A DNA stretch of 64,000 nucleotides from Robiginitalea aurantiaca (GCF_030380815.1 NZ_JAUDUY010000005.1:1-64000); one strand, 5' to 3'; shown: positions 15,985-24,953, counted from the first letter of the stretch. Translations and numbers: made by a program. The notes: a model not told the origin generated them from the letters alone.

Positions 15985-16371
15985 ATGGATACGGAACATA
16001 AACTTAAAGAATTGTTGAGGGAAGTTGCACTGGAGAAAGCCCCTGACACCCTTGTTTCAGACGTTTTGAAGGCAATTCAAACACAATCGGCCCCAGTGGT
16101 GTATGGCCCGCTGATATCCAGAAAGGGATGGGTGCTTATCACAATTGGTGTTCTGCTCCTTTGTAGTCTCACCTATCTCCCATTGTCCTTTTTATCGGAT
16201 CTATCACTTCCTGAAATGCCCGGTTTTTCCTGGACTTACCTGCAATGGCATATACCGGATGTGCCCAGGTTTTCCAGAACCTCATTAATCGGTACTTTGG
16301 CTTTTGCACTTTTTAGTTTAGTTCAGATTGCCTGGCTTAAGAAACTAATCAATAGATCGTTTAGAATCTGA
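15985..16371 (+). CDS. Small membrane protein, probable anti-sigma partner
   Basis: 128 residues. The N-terminal about 45 residues are charged and helical (MDTEHKLKELLREVALEKAP), then two hydrophobic segments (GWVLITIGVLLLCSLTYLPL and LIGTLAFALFSLVQIAWL) separated by a short, probably periplasmic, Pro-rich loop. I do not recognise a named family. Position 14 nt after an ECF sigma gene and a cytosolic helical head on a membrane anchor are what is expected of an anti-sigma factor, so that role is inferred from context only. No zinc-binding HxxxCxxC motif is present. Confidence 0.72.
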   Translation: MDTEHKLKELLREVALEKAPDTLVSDVLKAIQTQSAPVVYGPLISRKGWVLITIGVLLLCSLTYLPLSFLSDLSLPEMPGFSWTYLQWHIPDVPRFSRTSLIGTLAFALFSLVQIAWLKKLINRSFRI

Positions 16372-16418
16372 GGGGTTTTATCACGGGGTAAATAGCGTTT
16401 CGGGATTGCTCCATGCGC

Positions 16419-16772
16419 TCATAGATACATGTATGCCCAATAGATTAGCAATCCCTGAAAGGGGATTCGCAAAAGAAGAATCCACGATGGTATTCCCATA
16501 CGCGCATTCTCATTGCTTATCATATGGGTGTGCACGGGTAAAAAAAGAATAAGGAGCGCGATTATTCCGTAAAGTGCAACCGTTCTGGATTCGATAAAAA
16601 GCAGCGCGAGTCCCAGTACGATCTCCATAAAACCGCTAAGGTAGACCACCAATTTTTTTTGCGGAATCCATCCGGGCATGATCCGCTCATACATTGAGGG
16701 ATACAAAAAATGAAGTATTCCTGCCAGAATGTACAGCCCTGCCATGAAAATTAGGTGCCACGGAGTTTCCAT
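16419..16772 (-). CDS. DoxX-like membrane protein
   Basis: 117 residues with four hydrophobic segments, the layout of the DoxX/MauE-like family (LIFMAGLYILAGILHFLYPS; YLSGFMEIVLGLALLFIESR). The LAGILHFxxP motif at the end of the first helix is characteristic of DoxX-like proteins. These inner-membrane proteins are linked to redox homeostasis in some bacteria, but no activity can be deduced here. It is convergent with the ECF sigma operon and lies downstream of htpG on the same strand, separated from it by a terminator. Confidence 0.8.
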   Translation of the reverse strand: METPWHLIFMAGLYILAGILHFLYPSMYERIMPGWIPQKKLVVYLSGFMEIVLGLALLFIESRTVALYGIIALLILFLPVHTHMISNENARMGIPSWILLLRIPFQGLLIYWAYMYL

Positions 16773-16807
16773 GATCTAAAATTAAGGAATCCTTTTAGCA
16801 CAAATAG

Positions 16808-16838
16808 AAAAAACCGCTCCAATCAGAGCGGTTTTTAT
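16808..16838 (-). terminator. Intrinsic terminator of htpG
   Basis: A stem AAACCGCTC/GAGCGGTTT with a 6-nt loop, followed on the minus strand by a T-run. It lies about 25 nt beyond the htpG stop codon. Confidence 0.85.
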
Positions 16839-16861
16839 TTATGGTCCACTGATACTGGCGA

Positions 16862-18751
16862 TTATTTCACCATATCGTAACTCCTATGAATAAAGGAGGT
16901 CAGCTCTTCACCTTTGAGCAATCCTTTTGACAATCGGGCGAGGTCCAGGCACTGATTAATCAGCCGGGTGCGCTTCTTGCTCGTTTTTGTATTGAGAATC
17001 TCTCCAACCAACGGGTGATTCGTATTGACCACCAGGTTGTACATGTCAGGCATATTCCCCATACCGAACATACCGCCTCCACCTGTTTGTTGCATCTCCT
17101 TCATCCGTCTCATAAATTCCGGCTCGGTTATCATAAAGGGAGAAGCGCTGCTTTCCATAGCTTCCATCTGTACCATATAACTGCTCTTTTCTCCCAAAAC
17201 CCCTTCTACCTGACCTTTGAGTGTTTCAATTTCCTCCTCGGAAAGTTTTGAAATTTGAGTCTCTTCTTTTTGAATCAATTTGTCCAGATGGTCGGCATCT
17301 ACGCGGGCAAAGGAAATTTTTTCCTTACTCGTCTCCAGCTTCTGCATTAAGTGGGCGACAATGGGACTGTCCATCATAAGTACTTCATAGCCGCGCCCTT
17401 TGGCTGCTTCTATATAGGAATGTTGACTTTCCTTATCTGAAGCGTAAAGCAGTACGAGTTTGTCATCTTTGTCCGTCTGCAGATCCTTAACTTTTTCCTG
17501 TAGCTCACTAAAGGTGTAATACGTTCCATCCACAGTTGGGTATAGCGCAAAACTATCAGCCTTTTCAAAAAACTTTTCCTCAGAAAGCATTCCGTACTCG
17601 ATCACCACCTTGATGTCATCCCATTTTTTTTCGAAGTTTTCCCGATCCTCTTTGAAGAGTGAATTCAGTTTGTCGCCAACCTTGCGCGTAATGTATGAGG
17701 AGATCTTTTTTACAGCACCGTCGGCCTGCAAGTATGAACGGGAAACGTTCAATGGAATGTCCGGAGAATCAATCACTCCCCTGAGCATTGTAAGGAACTC
17801 AGGGACAATGCCCTCCACGTTATCGGTAATAAATACCTGATTCTGGTAAAGCTGAATCCGATCTTTTTGATTGGCCAGGTCCTGGTTCAATTTCGGGAAA
17901 TACAGGATTCCAGTAAGATTAAAAGGGTAATCTACATTCAGATGTATATGAAACAAGGGTTCTTCGAATTGCATAGGGTACAATTCCCTGTAGAATGCCT
18001 TGTAATCATCATCAGTGAGATCTGACGGCTTTTTGGTCCATGCCGGAGTTGGGTTATTAATAATGTCATCCACCTCCTGGGTTGGAGCCGGATCCTCTTC
18101 TTTGGCATCCTCCGGCTTGGGAAGCGTTTCGGTCCGCGTTCCAAATTTTATGGGAACTGGCATGAATTTATTGTACTTCTGAAGGAGTTCCCGAATGCGT
18201 CCTTCTTCCAGGAATTCTTCGGAATCCTCTGCAATATGAAGTACAATTTCAGTGCCCCTTTCCGTCCGGTCACTCTTTTCAATGCTAAATTCCGGACTGC
18301 CGTCACAACTCCAGTGCACCGCATCAGCATCCGTGTGGCTTTTTGTGAAAATATCCACCCGGTCTGCTACCATAAAAGAAGAGTAAAATCCGAGGCCGAA
18401 GTGCCCGATAATACCTGCATCCTTACCTGCATCCTTGTATTTGTCAAGGAATTCTTCGGCTCCGGAAAAGGCCACTTCATTGATATATTTTTTCACCTCA
18501 TCCTCGGACATTCCGATTCCCTGATCGATAACGTGCAACTTTTTGCCCTCCTTATCGATTTTTATTTCAATCATTGGATTGCCCAGCTCGACATTAGCCT
18601 CACCGATAGAAACTAAGTGCTTCAATTTAAGCGTCGCATCTGTGGCATTGGAAATAAGTTCCCTGAGAAAAATTTCATGATCACTATAGAGAAACTTTTT
18701 GATCAGTGGAAATATATTCTCAACGGATACATTGATTTTACCTGTTGTCAT
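16862..18751 (-). CDS. htpG: Molecular chaperone HtpG (Hsp90)
   Basis: 629 residues, the usual length for bacterial Hsp90. The ATPase domain begins at the N-terminus (YSDHEIFLRELISNATDA with the catalytic Glu and Mg-binding Asn; DQGIGMSEDEV; GHFGLGFYSSFMVAD lid). The middle domain carries GVIDSPDIPLNVSRSYLQ. The C-terminal dimerisation domain ends ELTSFIHRSYDMVK and lacks the eukaryotic MEEVD tail. A cytosolic ATP-dependent chaperone that remodels client proteins, often with DnaK. It is a single-gene transcript with its own terminator. Confidence 0.97.
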   Translation of the reverse strand: MTTGKINVSVENIFPLIKKFLYSDHEIFLRELISNATDATLKLKHLVSIGEANVELGNPMIEIKIDKEGKKLHVIDQGIGMSEDEVKKYINEVAFSGAEEFLDKYKDAGKDAGIIGHFGLGFYSSFMVADRVDIFTKSHTDADAVHWSCDGSPEFSIEKSDRTERGTEIVLHIAEDSEEFLEEGRIRELLQKYNKFMPVPIKFGTRTETLPKPEDAKEEDPAPTQEVDDIINNPTPAWTKKPSDLTDDDYKAFYRELYPMQFEEPLFHIHLNVDYPFNLTGILYFPKLNQDLANQKDRIQLYQNQVFITDNVEGIVPEFLTMLRGVIDSPDIPLNVSRSYLQADGAVKKISSYITRKVGDKLNSLFKEDRENFEKKWDDIKVVIEYGMLSEEKFFEKADSFALYPTVDGTYYTFSELQEKVKDLQTDKDDKLVLLYASDKESQHSYIEAAKGRGYEVLMMDSPIVAHLMQKLETSKEKISFARVDADHLDKLIQKEETQISKLSEEEIETLKGQVEGVLGEKSSYMVQMEAMESSASPFMITEPEFMRRMKEMQQTGGGGMFGMGNMPDMYNLVVNTNHPLVGEILNTKTSKKRTRLINQCLDLARLSKGLLKGEELTSFIHRSYDMVK

Positions 18752-18900
18752 AATAAGAAGTTTTTACATCCTGCAGAGCAAAAAAAATACCAATAAGCGG
18801 TAAGGTGACAAACTGACATCTTAAAATAGTTGTTTTGGTCGATATCAAAATTTAACAAATATTTCTGTTTAGGAATAAATAAAAAGAGATGAACATTAAT

Positions 18901-19025
18901 TATATTTGTATAACGATTCAAACAAGACTGCTATGAAAAAGCTTTTTTGATTTTGTAATCAGTTTGTTTATTAATTGGTTAGGTTGTTTGAAAGCGTGTC
19001 TTCACTTGGAGGCACGCTTTTTTTT
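18901..19025 (+). ncRNA. Candidate small RNA with intrinsic terminator
   Basis: TATATTTG at 18901-18908 fits the -7 consensus TAnnTTTG, and a strong terminator ends the stretch at 19025. The intervening transcript of about 110 nt has no substantial open frame (a five-codon MKKLF frame starts at 18932). The segment before the terminator (18964-18990) resembles one at a second intergenic terminator in this window. No -33 element was seen. I do not recognise a known RNA family, so the call rests on promoter plus terminator alone. Confidence 0.4.
18991..19025 (+). terminator. Intrinsic terminator
   Basis: A 10-bp stem (AAAGCGTGTC/GGCACGCTTT, one G-U pair) with a 10-nt loop, followed by eight T residues in all. 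No annotated gene ends upstream on this strand, so it must terminate an unannotated transcript, probably the small RNA candidate. Confidence 0.85.
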
Positions 19026-19059
19026 ATGTACAATTTCTCACTTTATTAACACCTATATC

Positions 19060-19087
19060 GTTTAAAGTAAAGTAAATTTGCTTAAAC
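19060..19087 (+). promoter_or_regulatory. Promoter with candidate TetR operator
   Basis: TAAATTTG (19073-19080) fits the -7 consensus, 20 nt before the ATG of the TetR gene. It is flanked by GTTTAA (19060-19065) and TTAAAC (19082-19087), an imperfect palindrome of 28 bp centred on the promoter. TetR proteins usually bind palindromes overlapping their own promoters, so this is a plausible autoregulatory operator. Confidence 0.4.
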
Positions 19088-19100
19088 AATAAATGTCAAT

Positions 19101-19760
19101 ATGAGCGCTAAAAAGAAAACGGCTAAACCCGATAAAAAAACATTGCTCGCTGCCTACATGACGCAATCTCTGGAAAATGAACGTTTTCCTGTCTCCGTCT
19201 TTAAGTTCTGTAAAGAACAGGAGATCGAAGAATCTGATTTCTATTCCCTCTTTGGGTCTATGGAGTCCCTTCAAAAAGAAATTTGGGTCTTCTTTTATGA
19301 AGAAACCATAACACTCCTGGAAAAGGACAAGGCGTATACCGGATATGGTAACAGGGAGCGCATGTTGAGTTTTTATTTCACGTTTTTTGAATTGCTGGGC
19401 CTCAATAGGAGTTACATCCTCTTCGCACTGCGTCAGTCTGGAGAACCTATGCAGAAGCTCAATCAATTGAAAGGACTTCGCAGTCATACCAGGGCATTTG
19501 CCAGGGATTTAATCGAGGAGGCCAATGCGGAAAAAAGCACAAAATTAACCCAGCATAACCCTGAGGTTTTTGCTGAAGGGGCATGGCTGCAACTCATGTT
19601 TTTACTGCGTTTTTGGATAAATGATGATTCTCCCGGATTTGAAAAAACAGATGTAGCCATAGAAAAATCTGTCAATACGATTTTCGACATTTTCGACAAC
19701 ACACCTCTTGAGCGGGTACTGGATTTCGGAAAGTTTTTATTCAAAGAACGGTTCGCCTGA
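19101..19760 (+). CDS. TetR family-like transcriptional regulator
   Basis: 219 residues. The N-terminal about 60 residues are basic then helical (LLAAYMTQSLENERFPVSVF, then KEQEIEESDFYSLFGSMESL), the form of a TetR HTH domain in which SDFYSLFGSMESL replaces the usual xxFYxHFxxKexL. The remaining all-helical part is a ligand-binding and dimerisation domain. It is followed 18 nt later by a UbiB-type kinase gene, a pairing that I believe recurs in Flavobacteriia and that suggests the regulator controls that gene. The ligand is unknown. Confidence 0.82.
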   Translation: MSAKKKTAKPDKKTLLAAYMTQSLENERFPVSVFKFCKEQEIEESDFYSLFGSMESLQKEIWVFFYEETITLLEKDKAYTGYGNRERMLSFYFTFFELLGLNRSYILFALRQSGEPMQKLNQLKGLRSHTRAFARDLIEEANAEKSTKLTQHNPEVFAEGAWLQLMFLLRFWINDDSPGFEKTDVAIEKSVNTIFDIFDNTPLERVLDFGKFLFKERFA

Positions 19761-19778
19761 ACCTGGCAAACATAAGCT

Positions 19779-21092
19779 ATGAAGACCCTCGACAGAATTC
19801 CGACTTCCAAAATAGAACGTGCTGGTAAGCTCGTTCAGACCGGGGTTAAGGTCGGCGGCAATTACATGAAATACTACGGGAAGAAATTACTGAACCCGGA
19901 TTTGGAGCGCGAATCCCTGGATGAGGAAAATGCCAGGGATGTCTACGATGGGTTAAAGAACCTTAAGGGAAGTGCCCTAAAGGTCGCCCAAATGCTGAGT
20001 ATGGAAAAAAATATGCTTCCCCGGGCATATGTCGAGCGCTTTTCTCTGGCCCAATTCTCTGTACCCCCGCTTTCCGGACCCCTGGTGCGGAAGACATTCC
20101 GGAATTATCTGGGCTATTATCCCGACGAAATATTTGATCATTTTGAGGCTGAATCGGTGAATGCCGCCAGTATTGGACAGGTTCACAGGGCGCGGAAGGA
20201 TGGAAAAGAACTGGCTGTTAAAATCCAGTATCCCGGTGTTTCCGAAAGCATCAGCAGTGATTTGGCACTGGTAAGGCCGGTAGCGTTGCGCATGTTCAAC
20301 CTGAAGGGAAAGGATACGGATAAGTATTTCAAGGAGGTGGAGGACAAATTGACAGAAGAGACAAATTACCTGCTCGAATTGAAGCAGAGCCAGGTCATAA
20401 CCGAAGCCTGCGCCCCTTTAGAAGGCATCCGCTTCCCAAAGTACTATCCGGACCTCTCCTGCGAGCGTATTTTGACCATGGACTGGATGGAAGGGGAGCA
20501 CCTGGGTGAATTCACTCAGAAGGATTATGATCCCGAGACCGGAAACCGCCTTGGCCAGGTGCTTTGGGATTTCTATATGTTTCAGATGCACCATCTCAGA
20601 CAAGTGCACGCAGATCCGCATCCGGGAAACTTCCTGGTCGGTAAGGATGGCAGTTTGATCGCAATAGATTTCGGGTGCATCAAAGCGATTCCTGAATCTT
20701 TTTATACTCCGTATTTTGAGCTCGCAAGACAGGCCACCTTTAGCGATGATGCCCTGTTTACCCGGAAATTATATGAACTGGACATTCTAACGCCCACGGA
20801 CAGCGCTGATGAAACTGTGTTCTTTAAAGCGCTCTTCAGGGAAATGCTCGAACTTTTTACCCGGCCTTTTAACCAGGATTCCTTTGACTTTTCATCCCCA
20901 CAATTCTGGGAGCAAATAGGCGCTTTAAGCCAACAATTCAGCGCTGATCCAAAAATCCGCAAGATGAATGCCAATAGGGGGTCACGTCATTTTCTGTATA
21001 TCAACAGGACATTCTTCGGGCTCTACAACCTGCTTCACGATCTCAAGGCAGAGGTTAGGGTACATGACTATGAGCGGTACCTCGGGAATTGA
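19779..21092 (+). CDS. ABC1/UbiB (AarF) family atypical kinase
   Basis: 437 residues. UbiB-like proteins have a protein-kinase-like fold with ATPase activity and support quinone or lipid metabolism. The family's N-terminal KxGQ-type extension is seen as LKGSALKVAQMLSMEKNMLP. ASIGQVHRA replaces the Gly-rich loop, VKIQYPGV supplies the ATP-binding Lys, HADPHPGNF is the catalytic loop and AIDFG the metal-binding DFG. No terminal membrane helices are evident, unlike E. coli UbiB, so it is more like the soluble COQ8-type forms. It is co-transcribed with the TetR-type regulator. Confidence 0.92.
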   Translation: MKTLDRIPTSKIERAGKLVQTGVKVGGNYMKYYGKKLLNPDLERESLDEENARDVYDGLKNLKGSALKVAQMLSMEKNMLPRAYVERFSLAQFSVPPLSGPLVRKTFRNYLGYYPDEIFDHFEAESVNAASIGQVHRARKDGKELAVKIQYPGVSESISSDLALVRPVALRMFNLKGKDTDKYFKEVEDKLTEETNYLLELKQSQVITEACAPLEGIRFPKYYPDLSCERILTMDWMEGEHLGEFTQKDYDPETGNRLGQVLWDFYMFQMHHLRQVHADPHPGNFLVGKDGSLIAIDFGCIKAIPESFYTPYFELARQATFSDDALFTRKLYELDILTPTDSADETVFFKALFREMLELFTRPFNQDSFDFSSPQFWEQIGALSQQFSADPKIRKMNANRGSRHFLYINRTFFGLYNLLHDLKAEVRVHDYERYLGN

Positions 21093-21102
21093 TCCGGCTT
21101 TT

Positions 21103-23553
21103 TTAGCGACTTCCTGACTCGGATGTGTCTTCGGCTTTGAGATATTTCTCAAACCACTGGTCCTGTTCCCAAAGCATATGCATAATGCTTTCCTGGGCCC
21201 TGTAGCCGTGACTTTCCTTTGGCAGCATGACCAGCCTCACTTTAGCACCAAGTCCTTTAAGCGCGTTAAAATAGCGTTCACTTTGCATGGGATACGTCCC
21301 TGAATTGTTGTCCGCTTCCCCGTGTATCAGCAGGAGGGGGGTCTTCATTTTTTCAGCATGCATGAACGGAGACATCGCATAGTACACCTCCGGGGCTTCC
21401 CAGTAGTTCCGCTGTTCACTCTGGAAGCCGAAAGGGGTGAGCGTGCGGTTGTAGGCCCCGCTCCGGGCAACTCCCGCTGCAAACAGGTCTGAATGGGAGA
21501 GGAGGTTGGCAACCATAAAGGCCCCATAACTATGTCCACCGACCCCTACGCGGTTTCGATCGATATATCCCATCCGATCCACAGCATCAATAGCGGCTTT
21601 CGCATTGGCCACTAACTGGGTCCGAAAGCTGTCGTTGGGTTCTGCCTCACCTTCTCCGATGATCGGGAATGCGGCATCATCTAAAACCACGTATCCCCGG
21701 GCAACCCAATAGATAGGGGATCCCCAATAGGGGTAGGTAAATTCGTTGGGATTCTGGGTATTCTGAGCGGCACTGTTTTTATCCTTGAATTCCCTGGGAT
21801 ACGCCCAGAGGATCATGGGCTTTTTCTCAAGGGCGGCCCTGTCATATCCCACAGGCAGATAGAGCGTTCCATTGAGTTCCAGTCCGTCTTCTCGGCTATA
21901 GGTAATGACCTCTTTATGTACTTCCTGAATGCTCTTAAACGGATTGTCAAAAAAGGTCAGTTGGGCAGGAGCTTTCCGTTTGATCAGGCTCTTATAGTAG
22001 TAATTTGGATATTCTGAAGGCGATTCAACCTGAACCAGAAGTTCATCCCGCTCCGGGTTATAGTCCAGCAAGGTTTCCATTTTCCCTGGAATACGCGACT
22101 GGTACAATCGGGTTTTTTCTCGGGTTTTTAAATTAACCTGATCGACAAAAGGGAATTGTCCTTCCTCTGTATATCCGTCCCCGAGCAAATAGGCGTATCC
22201 TTTTTTATCAAAGGCGAGGACATCTTCTTTGAATGAATTTCGCATCGTGGCAAAATTTCCCGGGTCGCTGTACCTGTCCTGATAGCTCCTGTCCGATAGA
22301 ACTACGGGTTCAGTGCCGGGCTTGGAAGGGTTGAAAAGGTAACTTTTGGTATTACGGGTATCCCACCACCAATCCGTTGCTATGGCTACATCATCGGAGC
22401 CCCATAGAATATTGTTGTAGCGGTTTATCGTTTTAAGAACGGGAGTGCCCGCTCCATCAAAAGGGGCATCGAGAAGAAAAACCTGATCCCTGTAAGGTAC
22501 CTCATTTGCAGGATCCCCTCCGTCCAGCGCTTCTGCGTAAACCAGGGTTGCCGCCTTATCCCGGCGCCAACTGATATCGCGCATTCCCGTTCGCTCCGCC
22601 ATAAATCCTTTCGGGAGGTCTTCGATCAGGGGAACCTCCAGGAGGGTGCGGACCAGGGCTCCATTTTTGGAATGTATTTGCGTCTTTGAGGGGAACCGAT
22701 AATAGGGAACCAGGTAGGAAAAGGGTTTTTCCGCAGTTACAACCATAACGTAATTTCCATCCGGGGAGAAACTAATATTGCGATAGAGTGCAGGGCCCAT
22801 CCATGGAGTAATTTCACCCTGGATTCCTACTTTTTTAAGAGCCGACCGGGCTAATTGTTCAAAATTGAAGGCGTCGTCCGTGTTTTTGATCAGATCCTGA
22901 TAGGTGCGGTTTTGGGCCTTTTTCCCATCGTTTGTCGCTATGGTAGGCCCTGTAGGCGTGATATCCAGGCGGTCGATAAGGTCTTTGCGGTCTTCGGGAA
23001 GCGTTTTGACAAGTACAGCCTGGCTGTCTTTAAACCAATTGATCACATCTCCCATATTGCCATTGAGTACCGGCCCGGTTAGTCTGTGGGCTGAGGCTTC
23101 TGACAAGTCGACGATCCAGAGTTCCACCCCTGTCATGGTGGTATGTGTCATCGCCAGGTATTCCTGGTCAGGAGAGAGGGAAAAGTTTGCAAATCTGGGG
23201 TTTTCAGGAAGTCCGGAAACCTGTCGTGATTCACGTTCCTCGGGAGTTTTAATATGGAGATTGTTGTAGTAATTCGTTCGACTGCCAATGTTGGTCACCG
23301 GGTTAATCCGCAGGCCAGCCAGGCGCATTTCTTTTTCCGATAATTCGCTGATGGTCTTATACGGACTTCTGTACATGAGCATCATGTACTGACCGCTGTC
23401 CGTAATCAGGACGCGGGGAGCGAGAGGCGCCTCTGCCAGTTTAAGAATTTCTTCAGGAGGTGTCTGATAGGTGAGTTGTTCCTGTGCCTGTCCCGTCAGC
23501 ATCAGGGCCAAAAGGCACCAAATGGGCCATTTTTTCATCTGTACTTTATTCAT
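21103..23553 (-). CDS. S9 family prolyl-oligopeptidase-like serine peptidase
   Basis: 816 residues from the ATG at 23553. The signal peptide is MNKVQMKKWPIWCLLALMLT, cleaved near GQAQ; an upstream start at 23667 would put a hydrophilic stretch in front of it. A beta-propeller domain (about 50-560) is followed by an alpha/beta-hydrolase domain with the catalytic Ser in GVGGHSYGAFM, Asp in HGEADNNSG and His in LPKESHGYRA. Periplasmic or outer-membrane-associated peptidases of this kind in Bacteroidota trim peptides for nutrition. It converges with the UbiB gene 10 nt away, with no clear terminator between them. Confidence 0.93.
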   Translation of the reverse strand: MNKVQMKKWPIWCLLALMLTGQAQEQLTYQTPPEEILKLAEAPLAPRVLITDSGQYMMLMYRSPYKTISELSEKEMRLAGLRINPVTNIGSRTNYYNNLHIKTPEERESRQVSGLPENPRFANFSLSPDQEYLAMTHTTMTGVELWIVDLSEASAHRLTGPVLNGNMGDVINWFKDSQAVLVKTLPEDRKDLIDRLDITPTGPTIATNDGKKAQNRTYQDLIKNTDDAFNFEQLARSALKKVGIQGEITPWMGPALYRNISFSPDGNYVMVVTAEKPFSYLVPYYRFPSKTQIHSKNGALVRTLLEVPLIEDLPKGFMAERTGMRDISWRRDKAATLVYAEALDGGDPANEVPYRDQVFLLDAPFDGAGTPVLKTINRYNNILWGSDDVAIATDWWWDTRNTKSYLFNPSKPGTEPVVLSDRSYQDRYSDPGNFATMRNSFKEDVLAFDKKGYAYLLGDGYTEEGQFPFVDQVNLKTREKTRLYQSRIPGKMETLLDYNPERDELLVQVESPSEYPNYYYKSLIKRKAPAQLTFFDNPFKSIQEVHKEVITYSREDGLELNGTLYLPVGYDRAALEKKPMILWAYPREFKDKNSAAQNTQNPNEFTYPYWGSPIYWVARGYVVLDDAAFPIIGEGEAEPNDSFRTQLVANAKAAIDAVDRMGYIDRNRVGVGGHSYGAFMVANLLSHSDLFAAGVARSGAYNRTLTPFGFQSEQRNYWEAPEVYYAMSPFMHAEKMKTPLLLIHGEADNNSGTYPMQSERYFNALKGLGAKVRLVMLPKESHGYRAQESIMHMLWEQDQWFEKYLKAEDTSESGSR

Positions 23554-23742
23554 GGATTGGTGTAGTGAGATTAATTGTTTCAAGATACCTAAATTTTTCA
23601 AATCACAGGAAATAGGAATCCTTTGGCCCGCCAAAGTTTTTCGGGAGTTTTTAGGCCAACTTCTCAATTATGGGTACATTTATTTTTCATTCGGAAGCCT
23701 CCAAATTATTTGGTTTTCGACTGCGAACTCAAACGACATATC

Positions 23743-24750
23743 ATGTATAATTCAAAGATCTCAGGCCTGGGCTTTTATGTGCCTGAACGAGTGGTTACTA
23801 ACGACGATCTATCGAAGGTCATGGAGACCAGCGATGCGTGGATTCAGGAGCGGACGGGTATAAAGGAAAGGCGGCATGTGGAAGGGACCGAGGATACCAC
23901 CACATCCATGGGGGTAAAAGCAGCCAGGATTGCCATAGAACGGGCGGGTATTGAAAAAGACAAAATCGACTTTATCGTATTTGCAACGCTGAGCCCTGAT
24001 TATTACTTCCCAGGGCCGGGGGTCCTGGTGCAACGGGATCTTGGCCTTCCGACCGTAGGAGCTATAGATGTTCGAAACCAGTGTTCAGGTTTTGTATACG
24101 CTATTTCTTTGGCCGATCAGTACATCAAAACCGGTATGTATGAAAACATCCTTGTCATCGGATCGGAACTACACTCCCGGGGCCTCGATATGACCACCCG
24201 GGGCAGAGGGGTTTCTGTGATTTTCGGCGATGGGGCAGGGGCCGCAATCCTGAGCCGTGAAGAAAACCCTCAAAAAGGCATCCTCTCCTCTCACCTGCAC
24301 AGCGAAGGACAGCATGCCGAAGAGCTCTCTTTAATCGCACCCGGAATGGGCAAGAGATGGGTGCTCGATATTTTAAAGGACAACGACCCGGACGACACTT
24401 CTTTTTACCCCTATATGAATGGCCAATTTGTGTTTAAAAATGCCGTGGTACGTTTTAGTGAGGTAATAAAAGAAGGCCTTGCCAAGAATCAACTGCAACC
24501 TTCAGATATCGATATGCTCATTCCCCATCAGGCCAATTTGCGTATTTCACAGTTCATTCAGAAAAAATTTGGTTTGTCTGATGATCAGGTGTATAACAAC
24601 ATCATGCGATATGGAAATACAACTGCGGCAAGTATTCCTATCGCCCTTACAGAAGCATGGGAGGAAGGTAAGATCAAAGAGGGTGATCTCGTTGTCCTGG
24701 CGGCTTTTGGCAGCGGTTTTACATGGGGAAGTGTTATCATTCGCTGGTAG
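23743..24750 (+). CDS. 3-oxoacyl-ACP synthase III (FabH-like)
   Basis: 335 residues. KAS III enzymes condense an acyl-CoA primer with malonyl-ACP to start fatty acid or specialised lipid synthesis. The triad is C114 (RNQCSGF), H262 (IPHQANLR) and N292 (RYGNTTAAS). The ETSDAWIQERTGIKERR segment near the N-terminus is typical. The ATG at 23743 was chosen since the frame further upstream lacks conserved sequence. It is not next to other fab genes, so it may be an accessory KAS III (for example for branched-chain primers) rather than the housekeeping FabH; sequence alone does not decide. A CCAAAT-T-ATTTGG palindrome at 23701-23713 lies upstream. Confidence 0.9.
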   Translation: MYNSKISGLGFYVPERVVTNDDLSKVMETSDAWIQERTGIKERRHVEGTEDTTTSMGVKAARIAIERAGIEKDKIDFIVFATLSPDYYFPGPGVLVQRDLGLPTVGAIDVRNQCSGFVYAISLADQYIKTGMYENILVIGSELHSRGLDMTTRGRGVSVIFGDGAGAAILSREENPQKGILSSHLHSEGQHAEELSLIAPGMGKRWVLDILKDNDPDDTSFYPYMNGQFVFKNAVVRFSEVIKEGLAKNQLQPSDIDMLIPHQANLRISQFIQKKFGLSDDQVYNNIMRYGNTTAASIPIALTEAWEEGKIKEGDLVVLAAFGSGFTWGSVIIRW

Positions 24751-24953
24751 TCCCCGGGAACTTCAGGTAAATCGAATACAATGTCTATTATAAACAGGGA
24801 ACCCCGACCGATAAAGTCAGGGTTCTCATAAGGCGGCCAAAAGGAGGTGCAACCAACCAATGCATACCCAGGCCGCAATTTTTTAACTCTGGGATTAAAC
24901 GGAATCAGGACCAAAATCCAATTTTCGCTTTATCCTAATCAGAGTCGTGTTAA

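Larger units (their letters stand above)
18752..19100. other. 349-nt intergenic region between htpG and the TetR gene
   Basis: It holds the htpG upstream region (18752-18850, no exact promoter match found), a TAnnTTTG element and terminator flanking a possible small RNA (18901-19025), and the TetR-gene promoter with a palindrome (19060-19087). No convincing protein-coding gene lies here; an ATG at 18932 opens a frame of only five codons. Confidence 0.6.

Noticed and set aside
18932-18949. Five-codon frame MKKLF as a gene
   Set aside because: Too short to support as coding; kept only as a remark on the small RNA candidate.
23554-23667. Upstream extension of the S9 peptidase
   Set aside because: It would place a hydrophilic stretch before a good signal peptide.
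23701-23713. CCAAAT-T-ATTTGG palindrome upstream of the KAS III gene as an operator
   Set aside because: Short and AT-rich, with no regulator nearby; not strong enough to call.
24838-24860. AAGGAGGTGCAACC resembling the complement of the 16S rRNA 3' end
   Set aside because: The match covers only about ten bases, and no rRNA-like sequence follows, so it is taken as coincidence.
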